38,237 bases of DNA from a virus. The translations under genes were made by a program, and so were the position numbers. Each line of letters begins with the position of its first letter. Positions within the stretch are counted from its first letter, which is position 1. The notes below the pieces were generated by a model. That model searched no databases and had not been told where the DNA came from. It worked only from the letters and a program-made list of their open reading frames with translations. Shown here piece by piece: positions 8,271-15,518 of the stretch. Location of the stretch: positions 1-38,237 of IMG/VR virus record IMGVR_UViG_3300044568_000480. One strand, written 5' to 3'.

Positions 8271-8710
8271 TACAAGCAGAACGTGAACAAATAGAACGTG
8301 TTAAATCACAGGCTCGACGTAAGATATGGGTTACTTTTACCAAAGAAGGTATCCATTGTTATCCCGATGCTGCCGTAAACCCATTACTTAAAACTGGAGA
8401 TCAATATGATGTTTCGTTTCTTGCTAGTCCTCATCGTCACATTTTTCATTTCCGGGTGTCAATCGACGTGTTCCATAATGACAGAGACATCGAGTTCATC
8501 CAGTTCAAACGATGGCTTGAAGCCCTGTATGTGGGCGGTACGTTAGAATTAAATTATAAATCGTGCGAAATGATTGCAGATGATCTGTACTTGCAGATCG
8601 CACAAAAGTATCCCAATCGTGATATTCACATTGAAGTAAGTGAAGATGGCGAAAACGGGTGTTACATTGAGTACAACTGTACTCGTTCCTACCAAACTGT
8701 CACTATTTAA
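8267..8710 (+). CDS. Possible divergent tunnelling-fold (PTPS/QueD-like) protein
   Basis: A 147-residue protein. Its middle and end read like a degenerate 6-pyruvoyl-tetrahydropterin synthase/QueD layout: a histidine pair in HRHIFHFRVSI where the family has HGHNYRV, then DIEFIQFKRWLE where the family has 'vmDF..LK', then LELNYKSCEMIAD where it has 'LDHk..PTaEnla', and a final IEVSEDGENG where it has the strand with the catalytic glutamate. The N-terminal 50 residues differ. It is not the main QueD, which is at 20469 with full CxxxHGH. It may be an extra pathway enzyme or a scaffold. Similarity judged by eye only. Confidence 0.45.
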   Translation: MIQAEREQIERVKSQARRKIWVTFTKEGIHCYPDAAVNPLLKTGDQYDVSFLASPHRHIFHFRVSIDVFHNDRDIEFIQFKRWLEALYVGGTLELNYKSCEMIADDLYLQIAQKYPNRDIHIEVSEDGENGCYIEYNCTRSYQTVTI

Positions 8711-8721
8711 GGAGATTTATT

Positions 8722-8955
8722 GTGGCATCACAACCTGTATGGCTTAAGAAGTATCTACGTATGAGCCCAGAAGTAACAAAAATTTACAACGACTTAGATG
8801 CGTGGATGAACTACTGTCGTTTCCGCATGATCAAGTTCGATGAAGCGGACTTGTATCGTAGTCCGGAGTATCGCGAGTGGCAAGAGCGTCGCAAGAAACG
8901 TCAGCAATGGCAACAACGCAACGGCCAACCTACGGGTTATCAAGGTCGTAGATAA
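8722..8955 (+). CDS. Small basic protein, unknown function
   Basis: A 77-residue protein starting at GTG (8722), supported by a strong AAGGAG site about 8 bases upstream. The C-terminal third is rich in arginine, lysine, glutamine and tryptophan (WQERRKKRQQWQQRN), suggesting nucleic-acid or acidic-surface binding. The N-terminal part contains a helical YNDLDAWMNYCRFRM segment. It overlaps the next gene by one base. No family recognised. Confidence 0.6.
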   Translation: MASQPVWLKKYLRMSPEVTKIYNDLDAWMNYCRFRMIKFDEADLYRSPEYREWQERRKKRQQWQQRNGQPTGYQGRR

Positions 8956-10034
8956 TGACTGTATTTCTAGTTGATCTAGAAGCAGTTGAAACAAGGTACA
9001 CGGGCCAGTGGAAGGCTCATGTACCTAAACTCTTAGAGGAGCACGGACATGACGTATATGTTATCGCAGGACCACATGATATTCCTGCTGCTACTACCCC
9101 TGGCGCTTTTCTTAATTTTGGTGGCACTAACATCTATAAAGCCAATCAGGTCGAGCAGATGGGTAGATTATTTACGGAAGGAAGGGTTAGGGAGGGTGAC
9201 CACTTCATTTTTACTGACGCTTGGCATCCTGGGATTATTAACCTTAAGTATATGTCAGAGTTGTTGGGAATACCCGTCACTATTCACGCCCTGTGGCACG
9301 CTGGCAGTTACGACCCACAAGACTTCTTAGGACGCTTAATTGGTGATAAGCCATGGGTTAGACATGCTGAGAAAAGTTTCTTTGACGCTGTAGATCATAA
9401 CTACTTTGCCACACAGTTTCACATTGACATGTTTGTTGAAAACTTGTTAAATGTACCAGCTGGCAAAATTACTAACGTAGCAGGTAGTTTAATGCGTGAA
9501 GGTAAAATTGTACGCAGTGGATGGCCTATGGAATATATGCCAGAAACTATTACACCTTATAAGACTACAAAGCGTGACTTGATCTTATTTCCACATCGCA
9601 TAGCACCAGAAAAGCAGGTTGAGATCTTTAAAGACCTAGCAGTAGCATTACCGCAGTATGAATGGATTGTCTGCCAAGAGCAGAACTTAACCAAAGAAGC
9701 GTATCATACTTTATTAGGCGAAGCTAAGATGGTATTCAGTGCTAACCTACAAGAAACATTAGGTATTAGCATGTATGAAGGTGCTCTAACTGATGCTATT
9801 CCTATGGTGCCAGATCGTTTAAGCTACAGTGAAATGTATGCTGAGATTTGGAAGTATCCTAGTGAATGGACTAGCTCATACAGCAGTTTCTTACATCACA
9901 AGAAAGACTTATGTGATAAGATTGTAGAGTTTATGACTGACTATGATGAATATGCTAAGTTAGTTCCACAACAAGCACGTAGTCTACATCACGATTTCTT
10001 TTCAGCAACTAAACTATTAGCTAACATTAAATAA
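8955..10034 (+). CDS. GT-B fold glycosyltransferase
   Basis: A 359-residue protein with the two-domain layout of GT-B glycosyltransferases. The C-terminal domain begins near residue 209 (DLILFPHRIAPEKQ, a common 'i..vgR..peKn' element) and has the nucleotide-sugar E-x7-E motif in ETLGISMYEGALTDAIP at about residues 267-275. It overlaps the preceding gene by one base and the following one by one base. With the next two genes (GT-like and DegT-like) it forms a sugar-modification block. Donor and acceptor are unknown: candidates are virion glycans, host surface or modified DNA bases. Confidence 0.75.
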   Translation: MTVFLVDLEAVETRYTGQWKAHVPKLLEEHGHDVYVIAGPHDIPAATTPGAFLNFGGTNIYKANQVEQMGRLFTEGRVREGDHFIFTDAWHPGIINLKYMSELLGIPVTIHALWHAGSYDPQDFLGRLIGDKPWVRHAEKSFFDAVDHNYFATQFHIDMFVENLLNVPAGKITNVAGSLMREGKIVRSGWPMEYMPETITPYKTTKRDLILFPHRIAPEKQVEIFKDLAVALPQYEWIVCQEQNLTKEAYHTLLGEAKMVFSANLQETLGISMYEGALTDAIPMVPDRLSYSEMYAEIWKYPSEWTSSYSSFLHHKKDLCDKIVEFMTDYDEYAKLVPQQARSLHHDFFSATKLLANIK

Positions 10035-10987
10035 TGTTTGTCGACAATCTACTCACAGACAATGTACACTATATCTACAGTCCGTTATCTTTATTAAACA
10101 GTGACTGGAGATGGGATGATGCTAAATTTACGAACTTACCCAAAGATAAATTCATTTTAGTAAATTGCTCTAGTGAGAATTGGGGCATGGGTTCATTTAT
10201 CGAAGACTTATATAATAGATTATACCAATTAAATCTTAATTTTTTAATTTTATCACACTTGCCCAGCGATCACCTAAAAAAATCAAAGTTAATATACTAT
10301 CCATACTGGTATCATTATTCTGTTGGATTTTTTAACAAAACTTATCAGACTAACATATCTTTGGATTATAAAAAATATAAAATATCTTGTCTTAATCATA
10401 TGCCTAGAGCACATAGAATTTATAATTATTTTCTATTAAAAGATAAGAATTATTTTAACGATTGTATCACTTCTATGTATTCTGACAACGGGACTCTTGT
10501 CAAGAGAGATGATGATTGTTCGATGCCACAAGAAGTTTTAATTTGGTGGGATCAGTATAGTAGCAGTTTATTGTCTAGTTTAGATCATGGATTTGATAAT
10601 AATCTAATACACGAAGCGTTCAGTGATTCATATATAAATTTCGTTACCGAAACTACTGTAAGTCAAAGACTGTTTATTACAGAAAAAACTTGGAAACCTA
10701 TCGCTAGTGGACAATTATTTATAATACTCGGTGCTCCTAATATAATAGATCATCTTAGAGAGCAAGGAGTAGACACATTTGACGATATCATTGATCACAA
10801 TTACTATGACCAAGAGCAACACTTTGAGACTAGGTTAACGAAAATACATAATTTATTAGATTCATTGTCAATATTGGATCTACAAGCTATTAATGAAAAA
10901 ACTAAGATGCGTCGATTGCTGAACGCTGAAAAATTTTTCGCAGGAAAATTTAATACAAAATATTTAAACTTAAATGAGTACCTTTAA
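10034..10987 (+). CDS. Glycosyltransferase-like phage protein
   Basis: A 317-residue protein. The C-terminal region has FITEKTWKPIASGQLFIILG followed by a stretch with DTFDDIIDHNYYD. This 'TEK.WkpI..G..fi..G' pattern recalls the donor-binding end of fucosyltransferase-like (GT10-type) proteins and a family often seen in marine phages. Codons are markedly richer in AAA, AAT and ATA than in the flanking genes, which suggests recent acquisition. It is coupled to the upstream glycosyltransferase by a one-base overlap and to the DegT-like gene by 14 bases. Substrate unknown. Confidence 0.55.
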   Translation: MFVDNLLTDNVHYIYSPLSLLNSDWRWDDAKFTNLPKDKFILVNCSSENWGMGSFIEDLYNRLYQLNLNFLILSHLPSDHLKKSKLIYYPYWYHYSVGFFNKTYQTNISLDYKKYKISCLNHMPRAHRIYNYFLLKDKNYFNDCITSMYSDNGTLVKRDDDCSMPQEVLIWWDQYSSSLLSSLDHGFDNNLIHEAFSDSYINFVTETTVSQRLFITEKTWKPIASGQLFIILGAPNIIDHLREQGVDTFDDIIDHNYYDQEQHFETRLTKIHNLLDSLSILDLQAINEKTKMRRLLNAEKFFAGKFNTKYLNLNEYL

Positions 10988-11555
10988 CAAGATAGCAGAA
11001 TTTGAACAGGCATTGGGTGAGCTTACGGGCGCACCTTATGTGGTTATGACTGATTGCTGTACACATGCCTTAGAGTTATGTTTACGTTACGACAAGCCCA
11101 CTAACTGTTCGTTTACTGCATATACCTATCTAAGTGTACCGATGACTATGCGCAAGTTAGATATTGACTATAGATTAATTCCAGAAGACTGGACTGGTGA
11201 ATATCAACTACACGGTACTCGTATTTGGGATAGCGCACGTAAGCTACAGTTAGGCATGTATCGAAAAGGTCAAATGCAATGTTTGAGCTTTGGGTATAGT
11301 AAACCTTTAGATATCGGTCGTGGTGGTGCCATCCTATTAGATGACAAACAAGCCTACAATACTTTAATTAGACAACGCAGTGATGGACGTGACTTATCGA
11401 TTAGTCCGTGGGAGTCACAGAAGGTATTTGATGTTGGATATCACTATCGCCCAACTATAGAAGAAGCTGTACGTGCATTAGAACTACTACCTACAGTAGA
11501 TCAAGAACCTAAGTACGTTAAATATCCAGACCTACGTGAAATTATTATCAAATAG
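10974..11555 (+). CDS. Half-length DegT/DnrJ-type aminotransferase
   Basis: A 193-residue protein matching the N-terminal large domain of DegT/DnrJ/EryC1/StrS PLP-dependent sugar aminotransferases: a phosphate-binding TDCCTHAL near 26-33, the PLP-ring aspartate in WDSARK (D86), and SFGYSKPLDIGRGGAIL with the Schiff-base lysine K110. The family is normally 370-400 residues, so the small C-terminal domain is mostly missing. Either a minimal phage form or a decayed gene that keeps its frame. It follows two glycosyltransferase-like genes, which fits transfer of an amino group to a keto sugar. Confidence 0.65.
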   Translation: MSTFNKIAEFEQALGELTGAPYVVMTDCCTHALELCLRYDKPTNCSFTAYTYLSVPMTMRKLDIDYRLIPEDWTGEYQLHGTRIWDSARKLQLGMYRKGQMQCLSFGYSKPLDIGRGGAILLDDKQAYNTLIRQRSDGRDLSISPWESQKVFDVGYHYRPTIEEAVRALELLPTVDQEPKYVKYPDLREIIIK

Positions 11556-11556
11556 T

Positions 11557-11586
11557 TTGACTAAACCTAAATAAACATGTTATACT
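11557..11586 (+). promoter_or_regulatory. Promoter for the folE unit, with AAACCTAAATA element
   Basis: TTGACT (11557-11562) and TATACT (11581-11586) are 18 bases apart. The spacer holds AAACCTAAATA (11563-11573), shared with the regions before the clamp and queD genes. This is the only clear promoter before the run of genes from folE to 17489, so it probably drives the whole 7-deazaguanine and metK unit. Confidence 0.55.
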
Positions 11587-11629
11587 AATTTATGAACTGC
11601 CAATCCACTGGCTTAACATCGGAGACTTT

Positions 11630-12325
11630 ATGTCAAAATACACAGTAAGCGAAGGTATTCGCAACAACTTAAAAGCAAGCAACAAACGATTCTGGGCAGG
11701 CGACAACATCTCAGAATACATCACAGACGAAAACAAAGAACTATTAATTGATGAAGCGACTGAAGCATTCGAAACAGTCTTAGATACTTTGTTAATTGAT
11801 CGTGAAAACGATCCTAACAGCCACGGCACAGCCAGACGACTAGCTAAGATGTACTTCAATGAGATTATGGCAGGTCGTTATGAGCCTAATCCAGATGCTA
11901 CAGCATTTCCAAATGACAGCGTAGATCGTTATGAAGGTATGTTGGTAGTACGTAGTGAACTACGCAGTATGTGTAGTCATCATCACCAACCAGTTAAAGG
12001 TGTAGCTTATATTGGTATTATTGCCGCTAGCAAACTTATTGGTTTATCTAAATACACACGTATTGCACAATGGTGTGCTACACGTGGTACCTTGCAAGAA
12101 GAGCTATGTAATGATATTACTCGTGAAATTATGAAGGCCACAGGAAGTGAGAACGTTGCTGTGTATATTCAAGCAACGCATGGTTGCTGCGAAAATAGAG
12201 GCATTATGGCACATAGTAGCTTAACGCAAACAACTGTGCTCAAGGGTGCATTTAAAACAGATCCAGATACTAAGAAAGAGTTTTTTGATAATATTAAATT
12301 GCAACAAGAGTTTGCACCTAGATAA
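11630..12325 (+). CDS. folE: GTP cyclohydrolase I
   Basis: A 231-residue enzyme (E. coli FolE is 222) that opens GTP and forms 7,8-dihydroneopterin triphosphate, the first step of 7-deazaguanine synthesis. The zinc site is visible as MCSHHHQP (C115 with following histidines; the usual form is CEHH) and the second cysteine in HGCCENRG near 186. GLSKYTRIAQW and TRGTLQEEL match the conserved active-site stretch. The helical N-terminal 70 residues fit the family. It starts after a short leader with GGAGAC as a weak ribosome site. In this context it more likely feeds QueD than folate. Confidence 0.93.
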   Translation: MSKYTVSEGIRNNLKASNKRFWAGDNISEYITDENKELLIDEATEAFETVLDTLLIDRENDPNSHGTARRLAKMYFNEIMAGRYEPNPDATAFPNDSVDRYEGMLVVRSELRSMCSHHHQPVKGVAYIGIIAASKLIGLSKYTRIAQWCATRGTLQEELCNDITREIMKATGSENVAVYIQATHGCCENRGIMAHSSLTQTTVLKGAFKTDPDTKKEFFDNIKLQQEFAPR

Positions 12326-12335
12326 GGAGAGTAAC

Positions 12336-12668
12336 ATGAATTTAAAAACTATTTGTAAGGAATATTTCTTCGATTGGAGTGACAAGAAATTAGATAAAAT
12401 TTCTGAGTTGTTTGCTGATGAAATTTTCCTGCGCGACTGGAATGGTGCAGCATTTACTAAAGAGCAAGCAGTGGCATTTAACAAAAATATCTTTGACAAT
12501 GTCGATACCTGTGTAGCATTGCCGTTATATATGTATCAGGATGGTCTTACTGTGGCTTGTAGATTGAATGTTTACATTAATAAAGAAAATGCATTCGAAG
12601 TAATGGATCTTATTACATTCAACGAAGAAGGCAAAATAGTTGAGTTATTAGCGTTTAGAGGATTCTAA
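12336..12668 (+). CDS. NTF2/SnoaL-like small protein
   Basis: A 110-residue protein with the cone-shaped alpha+beta pattern of the SnoaL/NTF2-like group: N-terminal helices (SDKKLDKISELFADEIFLRDW), then a helix, then three long strands (TVACRLNVYIN, FEVMDLITFN, KIVELLAFRGF). The start at 12336 is chosen over upstream possibilities because an AAGGAG site lies 8-12 bases before it. Members are isomerases, hydrolases or ligand carriers, so no reaction can be named. It follows folE by 10 bases. Confidence 0.6.
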   Translation: MNLKTICKEYFFDWSDKKLDKISELFADEIFLRDWNGAAFTKEQAVAFNKNIFDNVDTCVALPLYMYQDGLTVACRLNVYINKENAFEVMDLITFNEEGKIVELLAFRGF

Positions 12669-12669
12669 T

Positions 12670-12861
12670 ATGCAGGTAAGAGCAACAAATGGTAAGTTTG
12701 GGTCATGTGGGTGCGGCCGTAGTATTACAGGCGAATGTGACGGTAGTCATAGTTATACATCAGAACAATGGGCTAAAATACAAGAAGCACGTGCGCAGGA
12801 TCAATTCTTAAACGAAACAGCAGACGACAAGAATAGAGGTAGTGACAATGATTTGGTTTAA
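12670..12861 (+). CDS. CDGSH-type iron-sulfur protein
   Basis: A 63-residue protein carrying CGCGRSITGECDGSH (residues 13-27). It matches the CDGSH/mitoNEET 2Fe-2S motif C-x-C-x2-S-x3-P-x-C-D-G-(S/A/T)-H, with all three cysteines and the histidine ligand, but it has one residue fewer between the serine and the third cysteine, and the usual proline is absent. Such proteins bind a labile 2Fe-2S cluster for electron or cluster transfer. The gene starts one base after the NTF2-like gene and overlaps the following one. QueE, a 4Fe-4S enzyme, is encoded downstream in the same unit. Confidence 0.65.
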   Translation: MQVRATNGKFGSCGCGRSITGECDGSHSYTSEQWAKIQEARAQDQFLNETADDKNRGSDNDLV

Positions 12862-13189
12862 TAAACTAATTACAAAATGGGCAGAACGTATTCATCATCG
12901 TCAGCTGGATGACATGGTGGTGCCCGACGAGTTGCTATCAAAGCGTAGTCGTCGTAGCAATAAACATAGTATAGGTATTAATTCTACTCCACGCAGAGTA
13001 GAACATAACTATGATGATGAAAGTGTTATTAATTTCAAAGTCTACGGTGCTAACGGTGGCAAGATTGTAGAAACATCACGTTATGATGATAAGAAAGACA
13101 CAGAAAGCATCAGACGTTATGTAATTGACGAGAACGCCGATTTGGGCGAAAGCCTAAGCAAAATTGTCACTATGGAATACCTGCGTTGA
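12848..13189 (+). CDS. Hypothetical phage protein
   Basis: A 113-residue protein from the ATG at 12848, favoured because GAGG lies about 8 bases upstream; a GTG at 12842 is also possible. The middle is basic (SKRSRRSNK) and the C-terminal half acidic with predicted strands (INFKVYGANGGKIVETSRY). It overlaps the CDGSH gene by 14 bases. No family recognised. Confidence 0.5.
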   Translation: MIWFNKLITKWAERIHHRQLDDMVVPDELLSKRSRRSNKHSIGINSTPRRVEHNYDDESVINFKVYGANGGKIVETSRYDDKKDTESIRRYVIDENADLGESLSKIVTMEYLR

Positions 13190-13512
13190 TCCCATTGCCA
13201 CCCAAAGTTACTATTAACTATGAAGTAACTATTATGGTTGATGAACTAAACGTCGATATACTTAAATGGTATGTTGATCAAGGGCAAAATATATCCTGCA
13301 GAATATGGCATGATCATCGAGGACAGCCACATGAGGTTTCTGTAGTACAGTACGGGCAAGGTAGGCCGAGTCATAAAACTAACGATAGCAGTAATCAGCA
13401 TCTACTTAGATTTCGCAAAGAAGATGCAGGTGCTGCATTAATGTTCTTAATGACGTTTAATAAACACGTAACGCAACACAATATGAGAGAGGTGGACAAG
13501 TATGTCTATTAG
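13186..13512 (+). CDS. Hypothetical phage protein with TTG start
   Basis: A 108-residue protein. The TTG at 13186 overlaps the previous stop as TTGA, an arrangement also used by metK in this window; an in-frame ATG at 13234 would remove 16 residues. The sequence is a mix of strands and helices with a HDHRGQPHEVSVVQYGQG stretch. No family recognised. It overlaps the phosphoribosyltransferase by 11 bases. Confidence 0.45.
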   Translation: MIPLPPKVTINYEVTIMVDELNVDILKWYVDQGQNISCRIWHDHRGQPHEVSVVQYGQGRPSHKTNDSSNQHLLRFRKEDAGAALMFLMTFNKHVTQHNMREVDKYVY

Positions 13513-14059
13513 GAAAGAGTATTACACCTATCAACAAATCACTGAAATGGTTAACGATATTTCATTTCAAATGTACAAGGACAACTGGCGTCCAGATTAC
13601 ATTGTAGGATTAACCAGAGGTGGCTTGGTACCAGCTGTGATTATGAGCAATGCATTGGGTATTCCAATGGAAACACTTAAGGTCAGTCTGCGCGACAGCG
13701 ATAGCGAGTCCGAAAGTAATCTATGGATGGCAGAAGATGCGTTTGGTTATGATTACCCAAATGAAATAGTTGAAACCTACCCTACTTCAATATACGGCGA
13801 AGAAGGACAAGGTAAAAATATTCTTATTATCGACGATATTAACGATACTGGTGCTACATTAGATTGGATTAAACAAGATTGGCAAAGTAGTTGCATGCCC
13901 AACAGCTCAAAGTGGTTGCAAGTTTGGGGTAATAATGTTAGAATAGCTGTATTAATTGATAATTTATCTAGTGACTTTAGTGGCAAGGTAGACTATTCAG
14001 CTAAAGAAATTAATAAAGCAGAAGACGATTCATGGATCGTGTTTCCTTGGGAAAGATAA
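13502..14059 (+). CDS. Type I phosphoribosyltransferase
   Basis: A 185-residue protein with the PRPP-binding loop of type I phosphoribosyltransferases, NILIIDDINDTGATL (about residues 101-115, hydrophobics-DD-x-x-DTG-T), and an upstream PPi loop TRGGLVPAV (about 39-47). It would join a base to PRPP or run the reverse reaction. The base specificity hood is not recognisable. It lies between folE and queE, so besides ordinary purine salvage it could handle a deazaguanine base; that is speculation. Confidence 0.75.
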   Translation: MSIRKEYYTYQQITEMVNDISFQMYKDNWRPDYIVGLTRGGLVPAVIMSNALGIPMETLKVSLRDSDSESESNLWMAEDAFGYDYPNEIVETYPTSIYGEEGQGKNILIIDDINDTGATLDWIKQDWQSSCMPNSSKWLQVWGNNVRIAVLIDNLSSDFSGKVDYSAKEINKAEDDSWIVFPWER

Positions 14060-14061
14060 TA

Positions 14062-14337
14062 ATGATTGCCGATAAAACACAAGAAGCATTGATTATTCTA
14101 CAAGAAGAATGTGCCGAAGTCATACAAGCAGTTAGCAAATGCCATCGTTTTGGTCTAGACAATGCACATAAGTCCGGTGCCTCACAGCGAGCTAACTTAG
14201 AAATGGAAGTAGGTGACATGCTGGCATTAGTGGATATTTTAGTTGAGCAAGGTATTTTAGATCAAGACGGATTAGAACTTGCTATGGATAAAAAGAAAGA
14301 AAAATTAAAGATATGGTCAAAATTATATGAAACTTAA
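14062..14337 (+). CDS. MazG-like nucleotide pyrophosphohydrolase
   Basis: A 91-residue all-helical protein with the MazG/dUTPase-like metal motif: EECAEVIQA (about residues 13-21, E-E-x-x-E) and a second EVGDMLALVDIL (E-x-x-D, about 52-63). Such enzymes cleave NTPs or dNTPs to monophosphate and PPi, cleaning nucleotide pools or lowering (p)ppGpp effects. The start at 14062 is two bases after the previous stop; a longer form from an upstream ATG inside the PRT gene is less likely. It overlaps queE by 11 bases. Confidence 0.72.
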   Translation: MIADKTQEALIILQEECAEVIQAVSKCHRFGLDNAHKSGASQRANLEMEVGDMLALVDILVEQGILDQDGLELAMDKKKEKLKIWSKLYET

Positions 14338-15193
14338 AGTCAGTGAAATATTTTATTCAGCACAAGGTGAAGGCCGTTTTGTAGGCGTACCTAGTGTATT
14401 CCTACGTACATTTGGCTGTAACTTTACCTGTAGCGGGTTTGGTATGACCAGAGGTACTGCTAGTCAAGAAGCAGACGAAGTTGCTAAAACTGTACAACTG
14501 TACAAAACATATGAAGAACTTCCGCTGGTCAATACAGGCTGTGATAGTTATGCATCATGGCATCCAAAGTTTAAAAGTTTAAGCCCAACCTACGAAACAT
14601 CTGAAGTAATTAGTAAGATGCTGGCCCTAACACCTAACGGTCGTTGGGCACAAGACAATGGCAATGATGTACACTTGGTAATTACAGGTGGCGAGCCGTT
14701 GCTAGGTTGGCAGAAAGTATATCCCGAGATGTTAGAAGCAATCGAGATGCGTGATCTTAAAAACATCACGTTTGAAACTAACGGCACCCAGGAACTCAGC
14801 GAAGACTTTATAGCATATTTGAAAGAATGGGTAGGTATTCCGAGTATTACACAGCGTGAAATTACATTCAGTGTTAGTGCTAAACTAAGCCCGAGTGGTG
14901 AGAAGTGGGAGGATGCTATCAAGCCAGAGATTGTAACTAGCTATCAACAGGTAGGACGTACATATCTTAAATTTGTAGTTGAGAATCCAGACGACTTTGA
15001 AGAAGTAGAAGAGGCAGTAGCAGAATATCGCCGTGAAGGATTTGAAGGTGTTGTATACATTATGCCTGTTGGTGGTGTTGTTAGCGTTTACAACGGCAAC
15101 AAGTTTAATGTAGCAGACGAAGCTATGTTACGTGGTTATTATTACAGTCCAAGATTACATGTTGATCTTTGGGGTAACTCATGGGGCAAATAA
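14327..15193 (+). CDS. queE: 7-carboxy-7-deazaguanine synthase, radical SAM, with split cluster motif
   Basis: A 288-residue QueE that would convert 6-carboxy-tetrahydropterin to CDG. The start has the family hallmark FYSAQGEG and RTFGCNFTC. Cys31 and Cys35 form the CX3C half of the radical SAM site, but the third cysteine comes 37 residues later (Cys72 in GCDSYASW, equal to the usual 'CDT.y.W'), giving CX3CX36C. The SAM-binding GGEP is at 121-124. E. coli QueE has 223 residues; the extra length is partly this insertion. A modified, wider motif is known from Burkholderia QueE (CX14CX2C), so function is likely kept. It overlaps the MazG-like gene by 11 bases. Confidence 0.88.
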   Translation: MKLKVSEIFYSAQGEGRFVGVPSVFLRTFGCNFTCSGFGMTRGTASQEADEVAKTVQLYKTYEELPLVNTGCDSYASWHPKFKSLSPTYETSEVISKMLALTPNGRWAQDNGNDVHLVITGGEPLLGWQKVYPEMLEAIEMRDLKNITFETNGTQELSEDFIAYLKEWVGIPSITQREITFSVSAKLSPSGEKWEDAIKPEIVTSYQQVGRTYLKFVVENPDDFEEVEEAVAEYRREGFEGVVYIMPVGGVVSVYNGNKFNVADEAMLRGYYYSPRLHVDLWGNSWGK

Positions 15194-15393
15194 TGGAAAC
15201 ACATAAGCGTACATTAGTGCGCATGATTAGTTATCGCATTACTGCGTGGGTGTTTACAATCTTCTGGACATACTTATACACTGGTGATCTGGCACACAGC
15301 ACAGGGTTTGCTACCCTGTTACATATATTATTAAGTGTAGATTATTACATCCACGAGCGTATTTGGTTAAAAGTTAAATGGGGAATGAAATGA
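15193..15393 (+). CDS. DUF2061 membrane protein
   Basis: A 66-residue protein with two membrane helices and the DUF2061 layout: KRTLVRMISYRITAW at the start, then a first helix, TGDLAHSTGF, and YYIHERIW near the end. The start at 15193 (TAATG overlap with queE) gives the expected N-terminus; an ATG at 15181 would add four residues. Function of the family is unknown. It sits between queE and metK. Confidence 0.75.
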   Translation: METHKRTLVRMISYRITAWVFTIFWTYLYTGDLAHSTGFATLLHILLSVDYYIHERIWLKVKWGMK

Positions 15394-15518
15394 TTAAACG
15401 ATTTATTAAATGGTTAAAAGAATGGCGAGATATTTTTAACGACCCTAGTGCTTGGGATGATAGTAATGACCCATGTCCGTATAAATGTAATTGTAAAGAT
15501 AAAAAGGAAAAAAATTGA
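15390..15518 (+). CDS. 42-residue protein with CPYKCNC motif
   Basis: A short reading frame with ATGA overlap to the DUF2061 gene and TTGA overlap to metK, so it is well tied into the unit. The N-terminal half is basic and amphipathic (MIKRFIKWLKEW). The C-terminal half is acidic, then has CPYKCNC, three closely spaced cysteines that could bind metal or a cluster. No family recognised. It fills the whole gap between its neighbours, which supports a real gene. Confidence 0.5.
   Translation: MIKRFIKWLKEWRDIFNDPSAWDDSNDPCPYKCNCKDKKEKN

Noticed and set aside
8267-8710. Calling the gene at 8267 queD
   Set aside because: The CxxxHGH motif is missing and a full QueD is encoded at 20469; only a distant fold similarity is suggested.
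12246-12335. Longer N-terminus for the NTF2-like protein
   Set aside because: The extra 30 residues overlap folE and have no homology pattern; a strong AAGGAG site marks the ATG at 12336.
13502-14059. QueC candidate within the deazaguanine unit
   Set aside because: The protein has a PRPP loop and no ATP-pyrophosphatase motif (SGGxDS) was found here or in the other translated genes.
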